Shown piece after piece: positions 52,045 through 60,128 of a DNA stretch of 63,145 bases (within the stretch, counting starts at the first letter, position 1; every line of letters starts with the position of its first letter). The stretch lies in IMG/VR virus record IMGVR_UViG_3300039354_000525, positions 1 to 63,145 of that record, one strand, 5' to 3'. The stretch comes from a virus. The translations under genes were made by a program, and so were the position numbers. The notes beneath the pieces were generated by a model. It made no database searches and was not told where the DNA came from. It saw only the letters and a list, made by a program, of their open reading frames with translations.

Positions 52045-53195
52045 ACTACACCTCTTATATAATCTTTGATTTCCATATCAATTTCTTCTGAAGTCATATC
52101 GGCAATATCTGCTTTAGTAATAGATGGAACAAATACCCTATATGTATTTTGACATTTTTCTTTAATTTGCTCTGCTGCTTTTCTACCAGCATCATCATTA
52201 TCTGTTAAAACTATAATAGTCATTGCTCCTGATGAGTCTAGAATAATCTTTTGACGATCACTTAATGCCGCACCAAAAATACCTAAACTATTATGTATGT
52301 CATTTTCTTCTAATTTCCAAACATTGCCAGGACTTTCTACTAAAATAGCAATACCTGTATCTTTTATATGTTTTTGAGCAAACCAAAAATTATACAAAGA
52401 ATTTTGACTTTTAAAGTTAGCACTATGTTTCCATTTAGAATATAAATATTTTTGATGATCTTGTGGACAATCATTATCAGGATCATGAAAACATCCACAT
52501 TTATCGCATTTCTCAAATATACTTCTACCTGAACAACCTATCATATATGTATAATCAGGATCATAAATAGGTGCAACAACTCTGTTAGACATTTCTCTAT
52601 TAGGATTATCACATAAACCTATATCATACTTATCTAATATCGCTGGAGTAAATCCTCTATTAATATAATACCCTGCTGGTATTTTCAGTAAGCCTCTAAT
52701 ACGATTTCTAGTCAAACAGTTGGTTGTATCAACCTTTGCTGTGTTTTTAATTTGATTCACAGCATTAGTAAATCTATTTTTATTTCTGGCTTCTGTAGAT
52801 ACCTTAATATCTTTTAAATCTTTTTTAAGAAACGAAGTGACAAAGTCAATAGTCTCTTTAAAAGTGCAGGTCTTATCACCCTCCTCACTCCACTGATGTT
52901 TTCTATTAGATAATAATCCTCTGACAAAGCCTATAATAGATCCTTTAAAACATTTTTCACATCCATGTGTTCTACATTTCCAATTTCCTCTATAGGAGTC
53001 TCCTTCAACATATAGATTCAAAGCACTCTCATTATCTCCTTCATGTATAGGACATGCCATACTGATCATTTTACCATGATCCTTATAGTCTAATTCAAAG
53101 TGTTCCAATAGATCTTCTATATTATCACAAAGGTCGTCGCACAAAACTTTTAGTTTTGCTTGATCATTCAAAGGGGATTTCTTGGTCATCAGCAT
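52041..53195 (-). CDS. dnaG: DnaG-type DNA primase
   Basis: 384 aa. The N-terminal CHC2-type zinc domain has CPIHEGDNESA and CRTHGCEKC. A second cysteine cluster (CDKCGCFHDPDNDC) is inserted in the middle. The C-terminal TOPRIM domain shows AILVESPGNVWKL (Glu) and IIVLTDNDDAGRKAA (DxD). It is shorter than bacterial DnaG and lacks the C-terminal helicase-binding domain. It starts 32 bases inside the helicase gene, with AGAGGA five bases before the first ATG. Confidence 0.88.
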   Translation of the reverse strand: MLMTKKSPLNDQAKLKVLCDDLCDNIEDLLEHFELDYKDHGKMISMACPIHEGDNESALNLYVEGDSYRGNWKCRTHGCEKCFKGSIIGFVRGLLSNRKHQWSEEGDKTCTFKETIDFVTSFLKKDLKDIKVSTEARNKNRFTNAVNQIKNTAKVDTTNCLTRNRIRGLLKIPAGYYINRGFTPAILDKYDIGLCDNPNREMSNRVVAPIYDPDYTYMIGCSGRSIFEKCDKCGCFHDPDNDCPQDHQKYLYSKWKHSANFKSQNSLYNFWFAQKHIKDTGIAILVESPGNVWKLEENDIHNSLGIFGAALSDRQKIILDSSGAMTIIVLTDNDDAGRKAAEQIKEKCQNTYRVFVPSITKADIADMTSEEIDMEIKDYIRGVV

Positions 53196-54627
53196 TGTCG
53201 TCCTCTACTATAAATCCATCGTTATTATTTTTATTATTACTCATTACTTCTAATTTAGTTTTACCCTCAGTAATCTTAGCACACCAGCCTTTCATATTAC
53301 AATTAATATAATCGTTATCGTCAAGACCTCCACCGTGCCTACTAATTAAAGGAACTAATTTTCTATTACCGTTATCTGCTCCATCTTCAGCAATTTCTTC
53401 AGATGTTTTGCGTTTAAATATACTGAAATTACTACACAACCAAACGATTCTATCTGAACCAGAAGCTGTGTCTGTGCTTTCTTTTGTAATACCATCTCTG
53501 TTTAATTGTATAAAAGCAACTACAGGCACTTTATATCTTGTAGCAAAATTATGTAAAGCCGTCATCATAAAACCAAGAACTTGGTATTCTTTCATGTCCT
53601 GACTCATTCCAGCACTATCCATTAGTTTTAAATAGTCATAAAATATAACACAGTCTTTAGCAGTACCATCCTCATTCAATCCGACTTCTTTGATTAACCA
53701 TCTTCTCATAATAGATAGTTGATCTTCAAATGGCTTACCAGCAATAGACTTATAGAATAATCGTGTGTTTTTTAAGTCTTTGACTGCTTCTTTTACCTTC
53801 ATATCTTTATTAGGTGTTTGAGCGAACCTACCTGTTTCAATGTCATTAATTTCAATCTCTGTCGTCATTGCCAGAACTCTATTGATATGGTCTTCTTTAG
53901 TCATTTCTGTGTCCATATTCAATACAGGAATCTGTAATTTGTTGGCGATATGGAAACCCATATTATCAGACAATAATGTTTTACCAGTTTTAGGTCTAGC
54001 AGCAATCACATTAACTGTGCTTCGTCGTAATCCTCCACCAATAGCCTGATCATATACTGGAAAGCCTGTAGGTATACCTACTTGATCTACTTTATTATCT
54101 ACCAGACCTTGAATATATTCATCTAAATCGTCACTAATAGATACAGGATTATTATCAACATCATTAAGCATATTTGTAAAATCAAATACAGTATCTTCTG
54201 CTATGCCCAAAATACTACCGATAGACTCAGTTCCTGTGACATCTAAAATTTTATCTTGAGCTTTATCTAATTGTTTTCTTAATAATCTTGCTATTTCTAG
54301 CTTACGAATTTTCGCAGCAAATTTACGAACATTATCTAAATTGACAGGAAAATCTAAGACAGCTTTAAGATGTTGTACTTCTTCCTTTTTATTAAACACA
54401 TTAGAAAGACCTAACTCTTCAGCAGTAGAGAAAATTAATGCAACATCAATAGAGACTTTGTGATCTCTTTCAAAGATGGTTTTTAAACACTGGAAAATAA
54501 TTTTATTACTGTCAACAGTAAAAGAAGTATCTTGCACTATATCTGCTATATCAAGATATGCATCATCTCCATATTGACAAACTCCAGCAAGTACTGCTCT
54601 TTCTGCTGCTGTATCCGAAAGAACCAT
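53164..54627 (-). CDS. dnaB: DnaB-like replicative helicase
   Basis: 487 aa from the ATG at 54627. The N-terminal helical domain (SDTAAERAVLAGV) is followed by a RecA-type motor: Walker A ARPKTGKT at about 210-217, a DTEMTKEDHINRVLAM segment (H1a), VIFYDYLKLMD (Walker B), FIQLNRD (H3) and PLISRHGG (arginine-finger region). It unwinds DNA at the fork and should pair with the adjacent primase. The chosen start forms TAATG with the upstream stop and has GGAG at good spacing. The longer open frame would add seven unlikely residues. Confidence 0.92.
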   Translation of the reverse strand: MVLSDTAAERAVLAGVCQYGDDAYLDIADIVQDTSFTVDSNKIIFQCLKTIFERDHKVSIDVALIFSTAEELGLSNVFNKKEEVQHLKAVLDFPVNLDNVRKFAAKIRKLEIARLLRKQLDKAQDKILDVTGTESIGSILGIAEDTVFDFTNMLNDVDNNPVSISDDLDEYIQGLVDNKVDQVGIPTGFPVYDQAIGGGLRRSTVNVIAARPKTGKTLLSDNMGFHIANKLQIPVLNMDTEMTKEDHINRVLAMTTEIEINDIETGRFAQTPNKDMKVKEAVKDLKNTRLFYKSIAGKPFEDQLSIMRRWLIKEVGLNEDGTAKDCVIFYDYLKLMDSAGMSQDMKEYQVLGFMMTALHNFATRYKVPVVAFIQLNRDGITKESTDTASGSDRIVWLCSNFSIFKRKTSEEIAEDGADNGNRKLVPLISRHGGGLDDNDYINCNMKGWCAKITEGKTKLEVMSNNKNNNDGFIVEDDNADDQEIPFE

Positions 54628-55004
54628 TATCCAGCACTCCTTGCACAAGCATTACATTTGTATCTATCTGCACTATCTGTTAATATGGCAGGATTAACCT
54701 CTTCTGTTTTGTGACACACTCTACATGTAACTTTGACAGTTTTAAATGTTCGAGTTCTTGGAGTAGGGCCATACTTATTTAATTTTTTATCAATCTCAAT
54801 GTCTGCTCTGTGTAAATTCTTTTCTGCCATACTATCAAATTTGTTTTCGATAAATTGTGGCTTTCTACTACCTCTGGTTCTAATAACACTTTCAGGTTCA
54901 GCTTCTTTTGCAGTCTCAGGTGGGCTATCAGATTCCTCTGGCAGCATGCCCTTTAGCATAATAATCATTTGCTTGATTTGATTTTCTGAAAGATTCTCAC
55001 CCAT
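54627..55004 (-). CDS. small zinc-ribbon protein upstream of helicase
   Basis: 125 aa. The N-terminal helix (ENQIKQMIIMLKGML) is followed by an acidic/proline linker and a basic central region. A C-terminal zinc ribbon uses CRVC and CNAC. It is coupled to the helicase gene through a TAATG overlap. It is probably a DNA-binding replication accessory such as a helicase loader, but no family supports this. Confidence 0.55.
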   Translation of the reverse strand: MGENLSENQIKQMIIMLKGMLPEESDSPPETAKEAEPESVIRTRGSRKPQFIENKFDSMAEKNLHRADIEIDKKLNKYGPTPRTRTFKTVKVTCRVCHKTEEVNPAILTDSADRYKCNACARSAG

Positions 55005-55497
55005 TTTTCACCATCCCTTTTGCTCTTTGTATTGAAATTAGAATATCTGAAAGATTTTTTAATGAACTAGATAAGTAAGTTAAACGATCCATACGCTGTT
55101 TAGCAAATGTCACAATCTTATTTAATTGGTTTGCTTTGTCATTGTGTTTAATAGCTTGAGAAGATTTTTCTATGTATCCATAACCTTTGTAATTATTAAT
55201 TTCATCTGCAATTGTAATCTTTATTTCATTTTCAGCCCAATTCATACGAGCTTGTTCACGATTTAAAGTTCTTTGAACATGGAAACCGTATTGGCCAATT
55301 CTATATGCAATTTCTGCACATTGTACTATATCTAATTTTTCAAGTACATTTCTATTCATTGTTAAATATTCTTGTAATTCTTGTTCTGGTAAACTATCAT
55401 TAGAATAGTTAGGAAGACCAATGCCTTTTTCATAATCATCTAAAACACTATCCCAAAATTCGACCTGCTCTTTAGAGGTCTTTGCTGTATTCATCAT
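54997..55497 (-). CDS. helical protein of unknown function
   Basis: 166 aa, almost wholly helical and charged, with coiled-coil-like heptads in the second half (LNKIVTFAKQRMDRLTYLSSSLKNL). No enzyme motif. It overlaps both neighbours in the recombination and replication operon. It might be a mediator or loader, by position only. Confidence 0.55.
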   Translation of the reverse strand: MMNTAKTSKEQVEFWDSVLDDYEKGIGLPNYSNDSLPEQELQEYLTMNRNVLEKLDIVQCAEIAYRIGQYGFHVQRTLNREQARMNWAENEIKITIADEINNYKGYGYIEKSSQAIKHNDKANQLNKIVTFAKQRMDRLTYLSSSLKNLSDILISIQRAKGMVKNG

Positions 55498-55906
55498 TTA
55501 GAATTCTCCGCTTCCACTGTTCAATGTCTTCGTTATATGGTAACTCAATATATTCAATACTATTTAAGTCACACCATTCTTGTTTTTCTCTATCTCTTTG
55601 TTTGTGTTTAGCAAAACCCATCATAGTCTGATGAAAATGAGGAATGAACTTGTAGTGTTGTTCTCCGTGAACTTCTATACATTTATTGTTCAAAGGTAGG
55701 AAAAAATCTAAATATACTGTGTGTCCTTTTTTTAGAGGTACTGTTATTTCTTCGCACACTTGTAAAGTAGGAAAACATTCTTTAATTAGTTGTCTTGCTG
55801 CAATATGGTATTTAGATCTAGTATTTCTTCCAGAAGCGCGAGTAATGCCTCTTGAAAGATTTAACTTTACAATACTTCCATCTAGGTCAACAACAGTCCT
55901 ACTCAT
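55472..55906 (-). CDS. Vsr/EDxHD-like nuclease next to recA
   Basis: 144 aa. The nuclease fold shows VCEEITVPL, VYLDFFLP with Asp67, CIEVHGEQHY with Glu78 and His84, and Asp105 in KQRDREKQEW, followed by IEYIELPYNE. The order matches the nuclease domain of the homing endonuclease candidate at 38668-39456, with His34 or Ser31 where a Glu is expected first. No HTH or NUMOD module is present. Its overlap with recA suggests a recombination or resolvase role rather than homing. Confidence 0.6.
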   Translation of the reverse strand: MSRTVVDLDGSIVKLNLSRGITRASGRNTRSKYHIAARQLIKECFPTLQVCEEITVPLKKGHTVYLDFFLPLNNKCIEVHGEQHYKFIPHFHQTMMGFAKHKQRDREKQEWCDLNSIEYIELPYNEDIEQWKRRILNDEYSKDL

Positions 55907-56916
55907 ATTGTGAGTCCCATCATTTCCTTTAACTCTTTGTGTAATTGGTCTGCAACTTTAGGATTAGCTGTTAAATAATCTCTAACTTTTGCTGCTCCCT
56001 GAAATTTAGGAGTGTCCTTAACAGATATTAAAGTATACCAAGCACCACCCTTTTTTATAATACCTAAATCTGCACACAATTCTGTTAACTCATGCACACC
56101 ATCTATACCATGACCATAACGTAAATAACTAACGCTCTTAGCTCCCGGAGGACCAAGTGCAGAAGTCACTATTTTCCATGTAACTTTTTGACCAATCTGT
56201 GGTCCTGTAGCTGGTTCATTCCATGCTTCTACCTGTTCAGCCCATAACTTTACATCTGTTTGATATGCTACGGCTTGACCTGACTTTTCTTTGAATGCTT
56301 TACCGTATCCTGTAGGATTACCCATCAAATGAGTAATGCCGATCACAATATTTTTATTCACAGGTATTACATTAGCTACCTTGCGACAAAATTTAGCTAA
56401 TAACTTAGCACCATCTGCTCTTTGCATTTTACTCATCTCTGATGTAATTTCTGCTTCTGTACATAATGCAGAATATGAGTCTATGACAATAATAGAACCA
56501 GGAATCTCATTAATGATACGTTCTGCAATTGCTAGATATTCTTCGCCATGTAAAATTTTACCTTGTTGAGAACCAATAATTTCAAAACGATCTAAGTCTA
56601 AGTTTATTATACCTTGTAAATCTCTTTTCTTTAACCTGCCTTCAATATTCAAGTAAAACGCTTGACGAGGTTTTTCTAGAGCACCCTGATATTTTTTATT
56701 CAGTGCTGTAGCAGTGAAATCCAAGGATGACGTTGTCTTGCCACATTTAGGCTGACCAGTAAAAATAACAAAGCTACCTTCTGGAATACCTCCACCTAGA
56801 CCTAAGTCTAATGCTGGACTAACTGGAATAATAATTTGATCCTTATCAACAATAGAATTACCAGACAGAACTACCTGATCACCAAACTGTTTTTTAATAT
56901 CTTCTTTAAGTGCCAT
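55903..56916 (-). CDS. recA: RecA/UvsX-type recombinase
   Basis: 337 aa. Walker A is GQPKCGKT at residues 54-61. SIIVIDSYSALCTE is the Walker B strand, and NIVIGITHLMGNP carries the motif after it. LGLGGGIPEGSFVIFTG opens the ATPase core. The protein lacks the long C-terminal domain of bacterial RecA and looks like phage UvsX-type recombinases. It would drive strand invasion for recombination-dependent replication, with SSB, the annealing protein and the adjacent nuclease. It overlaps genes on both sides. Confidence 0.9.
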   Translation of the reverse strand: MALKEDIKKQFGDQVVLSGNSIVDKDQIIIPVSPALDLGLGGGIPEGSFVIFTGQPKCGKTTSSLDFTATALNKKYQGALEKPRQAFYLNIEGRLKKRDLQGIINLDLDRFEIIGSQQGKILHGEEYLAIAERIINEIPGSIIVIDSYSALCTEAEITSEMSKMQRADGAKLLAKFCRKVANVIPVNKNIVIGITHLMGNPTGYGKAFKEKSGQAVAYQTDVKLWAEQVEAWNEPATGPQIGQKVTWKIVTSALGPPGAKSVSYLRYGHGIDGVHELTELCADLGIIKKGGAWYTLISVKDTPKFQGAAKVRDYLTANPKVADQLHKELKEMMGLTI

Positions 56917-57337
56917 TATCTAAATCCTCTAGCTTGGAAATTATACCTTTTTTGGTCTTTGATTTGCTGTATGAAACTTCTGATTTTCTGTCTACTTCTT
57001 TAGTGAATAATTTGTTTTCGACATCCAACTTCTTTTGTTCCTGTTCTATCATATCAGGAAGATGGGGTGCTCGCAACGAATAAATCTTCTTACCTTTTGC
57101 TGTTAACAGTGCTTTTACTATTGCCTTATCTGAATAGGTCTTAAGAAGCTTATGAGCAGAGCCTATTTGATTTTTAAAATACTTTTCCCATTCTTTAGAC
57201 AACCAGAATCTGTAGTGTAAATCTTTTTTGTCTTTCTGTGCTTTTCTTTCACAAACAAGCTCTGTAATATATTGAGCAGGAGAGACAGATTTACCATTGG
57301 AGTATTTTGAAATATAACTATTCTTTTTTGTCGTCAT
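56906..57337 (-). CDS. conserved unknown protein upstream of recA
   Basis: 143 aa, basic and helical. It contains ISKYSNGKSVSPAQYITEL, YRFWLSKEWEKYFKNQI and a C-terminal lysine-rich tail. There is no known motif. Its end overlaps the recA start by 11 bases, so it is likely cotranslated. A DNA-binding or recombination-mediator role is possible from charge and place. Confidence 0.55.
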   Translation of the reverse strand: MTTKKNSYISKYSNGKSVSPAQYITELVCERKAQKDKKDLHYRFWLSKEWEKYFKNQIGSAHKLLKTYSDKAIVKALLTAKGKKIYSLRAPHLPDMIEQEQKKLDVENKLFTKEVDRKSEVSYSKSKTKKGIISKLEDLDNGT

Positions 57338-57734
57338 CTTTACTAATGCTAATTTTTTCTGCGCAATCTCCTAGTTCCTTATCAAATTTATTTACAAACT
57401 TATCTACCTTTACCTGATAATCTACTCCAGAAGGTACAGGTATGTGATATGCATTATCAACGACTTGAGTAATTTCTTTAAAATTACAATTTTCATCTAA
57501 AGCTGTCATTTCTATTTTTAGAGAGATATATAGTTCTCTATTATAATCAGTGACATGTCTTGGCTCTAAAGGATGATCACCAAGAATATTCGGGTCATCT
57601 AAATACTTATCGGGATTTTCCTTTACGTCCTCTTTAGTTTTATTTAATTGTTCTTGAACTTTTATGTTTATAGATTCAAGAACTTCTAATTCTTCTGTAG
57701 ATAAGTCTAGTGAATCAAACGGATCATTAACCAT
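57318..57734 (-). CDS. acidic unknown protein
   Basis: About 138 aa from ATG 57734 (MVNDPFDSLDLSTEELEVLE). An upstream in-frame ATG at 57800 would give 160 aa but lies deep inside the preceding gene and has no Shine-Dalgarno. The protein is acidic throughout and contains a beta region near EITQVVDNAYHIPVPSG. No family recognised. It overlaps the next gene by 20 bases. Confidence 0.5.
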   Translation of the reverse strand: MVNDPFDSLDLSTEELEVLESINIKVQEQLNKTKEDVKENPDKYLDDPNILGDHPLEPRHVTDYNRELYISLKIEMTALDENCNFKEITQVVDNAYHIPVPSGVDYQVKVDKFVNKFDKELGDCAEKISISKDDDKKE

Positions 57735-58062
57735 ATGGTTTAAAAATATTTGGGTTATCTGGGGAAGGTTTATTCCTATGTGCTTTGCTAATAGCGTCAT
57801 TTTGTTCTGAAGCTGCCTTAGTCATTACAGAGACTTTATGAGATCCTGAATTGCTTTCTGTAATCATCAAATTAGACGATCTAGGATCTTTAGAAACTAC
57901 GCTAGACTTTGTCTTAATACCATTATCATTTGTAGTATTTTTAATAGCGTTTTTAATTTGAGCATCTGTTAACTCTAGTTCATTAGCAATTTTAGTTAAA
58001 TCCCAACCTTGACTATGTAGCCACATTGCTGCATATTTTTGTGTCCTATTAATTCTACCCAT
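57727..58062 (-). CDS. small helix-turn-helix protein
   Basis: 111 aa. Residues ~5-45 (MWLHSQGWDLTKIANELEL, DAQIKNAI) form a clear helix-turn-helix of the resolvase or sigma-like kind. The rest is a polar tail. It may be a transcription regulator or DNA-binding accessory of the replication operon. It touches its upstream neighbour at one base. Confidence 0.55.
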   Translation of the reverse strand: MGRINRTQKYAAMWLHSQGWDLTKIANELELTDAQIKNAIKNTTNDNGIKTKSSVVSKDPRSSNLMITESNSGSHKVSVMTKAASEQNDAISKAHRNKPSPDNPNIFKPYG

Positions 58063-58457
58063 TATTCAATCTCTCTTTCTGCATTATGGAACCAGCTTAG
58101 ATTTTTAGTACTTAAAAATTGCACATACCAGTTAAAAGCTTTTTCATTAACTGTTTTAAATTTGTCATTAGATCTGCATATTCTATCCAAAAAGCCATTG
58201 GTTTTTTCTTGACCATAAATTGACACTGGATTATATAGTTTGCCATCAGCAGATGTTCTGATCATATGTTTGTATGATCCATCTTTTTTCTGAAGTACTT
58301 TGGCATATACTTCTTCACTTTCCGTGGATTTGATAGGTTTATCATCTATGATTTCATCTTCTTGTCCTGACAATGTATAAAATGTCGATGTCAAATCTTC
58401 ATCATTTATATTCATTTCTCGTTTATAAATATTATCTTGTTGTTGAAAAAATGCCAT
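58062..58457 (-). CDS. unknown protein in the replication operon
   Basis: 131 aa. The N-terminal half is acidic (INDEDLTS, DEIIDDKP). The C-terminal half has mixed strands and helices (YGQEKTNGFLDRICRS, FNWYVQFLSTKNLSWF). No recognised motif. Upstream context is a zinc-ribbon gene two bases away. It ends in an acidic ERE tail. Confidence 0.5.
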   Translation of the reverse strand: MAFFQQQDNIYKREMNINDEDLTSTFYTLSGQEDEIIDDKPIKSTESEEVYAKVLQKKDGSYKHMIRTSADGKLYNPVSIYGQEKTNGFLDRICRSNDKFKTVNEKAFNWYVQFLSTKNLSWFHNAEREIE

Positions 58458-58458
58458 G

Positions 58459-58812
58459 TCATCTCCATTTAGGTTTATATTTAGGCTTTGCCATTCGTGA
58501 CATGCCCTTGGGTAATTCTTTAGTTAATTCATCTTTAAGTTTATTGTCTTGATATTGGGTATGCTTACGATCTAAGTCTGCTTTTTGGTCTATTGTTAAC
58601 TTATCTCTATTTCTATTTGCTAAATCCCCAATAGTACCAAGTTCCGAATCAGATTTTACTACAGAACTACTGAGTGTTAACATGTCATCATAATCTCTCG
58701 GACAAGTTCTTTTACAGCTTGGACATTTTTGTATATCTTTATAATCGTTCATAGTAGCAAACAAGTCGAAAGACTTCATGCACAATTCGCAAAAATATGT
58801 ATAAGTTGGCAT
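58459..58812 (-). CDS. FmdB-type zinc-ribbon protein
   Basis: 117 aa. Cys8-x2-Cys11 (FCELC) and Cys30-x2-Cys33 (CPSC) with the surrounding MPTYTYFCELC start are typical of the FmdB family of putative regulatory zinc ribbons. A polar, lysine-rich tail follows. It overlaps the HNH gene by TAATG. The target is unknown; a regulatory or nucleic-acid-binding role is usual for the family. Confidence 0.7.
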   Translation of the reverse strand: MPTYTYFCELCMKSFDLFATMNDYKDIQKCPSCKRTCPRDYDDMLTLSSSVVKSDSELGTIGDLANRNRDKLTIDQKADLDRKHTQYQDNKLKDELTKELPKGMSRMAKPKYKPKWR

Positions 58813-59387
58813 TATTTTATAAAATCTTTAACGTACAGTTTCCATTCGGTTGGAACATCTTTCCTTATAGTAAGCAACTGATGCATTACATGCAAGTATT
58901 TTCTTGTCTTTTGTGGAACTATAGGTTGGTTTTTGAGTGTCATACCTGCCTGTTGTATAGTTTTGTTACCCTTTCTACAATTACATTTAAAACAGGCCGT
59001 TACGATGTTAGTCCAAGACGTAGATGATGTTTTAGAGTGAGGCCATTTAGATTTTGGAATCACATGGTCATACGTTAATTGATTTATATTAGGTTTAGCA
59101 CCACAATATTGACATGTATAATCATCTCTTATAAACAAATTCTTACGAGAGAATATTACATTATGACTATGTACTTTAAAAAACTTAGCAGTTTTTACTA
59201 CAGCAGGAATTTTTAAATGTTTTCGAACACCAATTATATAGTCATCATTATAATAATCTATAATTTCTATGCCAGAGTATTGAAAGTTTGTATATCGAAA
59301 AGACCATATCATAGCTTTTCTCCAATCGATAATACCAATTGGAGAATAATCAGCATTTAGGACTAAACAATCTTTATGATTTGTCAT
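58812..59387 (-). CDS. HNH endonuclease
   Basis: 191 aa. The zinc-bound HNH core is TCQYCGAKPN (Cys92, Cys95), LTYDHVIPKS (Asp107-His108), TNIVTACFKCNCRKG (Asn127 and two further cysteines). The N-terminal part, VLNADYSPIGIIDWRKAM, is a known companion of this HNH group. The spread-out domain is typical of free-standing HNH proteins in phages and bacteria; it may be a homing-type gene or a packaging or repair nuclease. Its start overlaps the phoH stop (ATGA). Confidence 0.85.
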   Translation of the reverse strand: MTNHKDCLVLNADYSPIGIIDWRKAMIWSFRYTNFQYSGIEIIDYYNDDYIIGVRKHLKIPAVVKTAKFFKVHSHNVIFSRKNLFIRDDYTCQYCGAKPNINQLTYDHVIPKSKWPHSKTSSTSWTNIVTACFKCNCRKGNKTIQQAGMTLKNQPIVPQKTRKYLHVMHQLLTIRKDVPTEWKLYVKDFIK

Positions 59388-60103
59388 AGTCTGTGTACGA
59401 TATCAGCTATAATAGGATTACGAACAATATCAGATGTTTCTAGCTTAGAAAAACCTACGCCATTTACATCTTGTAGTCTTTCAATGATAGATTGCAAACC
59501 ACCCTGTCTAGGACTTTGTAGATCAGATTGATCTAAATCACCCGTCAAGACCATTTTACTATCTATGCCAATTCTTGTAAGCAACATTTTTAATTGATCA
59601 TACGAAGCATTCTGACACTCATCAGCAATAATGAATGATTCATGAAAACTTCGTCCTCTCATTAAACCCAAAGGCACTATCTCAATCTGCCTAAGAGATT
59701 TTAGTTTCTTAAAATGATGCATTTGTAAAAAATATTCTATTTCATCAAATAATGGTAAAAGATATGGGTGAAGTTTATCTTCTGCTGAACCGGGCAAAAA
59801 GCCTAATTTCTCACCAGCTTCAACAATAGGTCTGGTGATAACAATCTTTTTAACTTGTTCATCTAACAGATATTCTAATGCCATACCTACAGCAATATGT
59901 GTCTTACCACTACCCGGTACTCCTTGACAAAAAGAAATAGTATTTTCAGCAACCGTTCTTATATAATCTCTTTGGTTTAAACTTCTAGGTTTTAACTTAT
60001 TTTTAAATCCAATGACTATATCTTCTGGTTTTTCACTGCTTATTTTATTTCCCTGTATATGTATAGTACCCTTATTTGTATTGCTTTTTTTTCGTTTTCT
60101 CAA
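59384..60103 (-). CDS. phoH: PhoH-like ATPase (TTG start)
   Basis: 239 aa. Walker A is GVPGSGKT at residues 61-68 and Walker B is IIADECQN at 158-165. KIVITRPIVEAGEKLGFLPG and TGDLDQSDL are PhoH signatures. Such genes are common in phages of aquatic bacteria; the cellular role is probably RNA-related and is not settled. The start is TTG at 60103, seven bases after GAGG; the first ATG in frame is at residue 74, inside the ATPase core, so it cannot be the start. Confidence 0.88.
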   Translation of the reverse strand: MRKRKKSNTNKGTIHIQGNKISSEKPEDIVIGFKNKLKPRSLNQRDYIRTVAENTISFCQGVPGSGKTHIAVGMALEYLLDEQVKKIVITRPIVEAGEKLGFLPGSAEDKLHPYLLPLFDEIEYFLQMHHFKKLKSLRQIEIVPLGLMRGRSFHESFIIADECQNASYDQLKMLLTRIGIDSKMVLTGDLDQSDLQSPRQGGLQSIIERLQDVNGVGFSKLETSDIVRNPIIADIVHRL

Positions 60104-60128
60104 AATTTTACCTCACTAGGACAAAAGA

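Noticed and set aside
57735-57800. Longer start (ATG at 57800) for the acidic protein
   Set aside because: It would lie 66 bases inside the preceding gene without a Shine-Dalgarno; the ATG at 57734 beside the stop codon fits the operon style.
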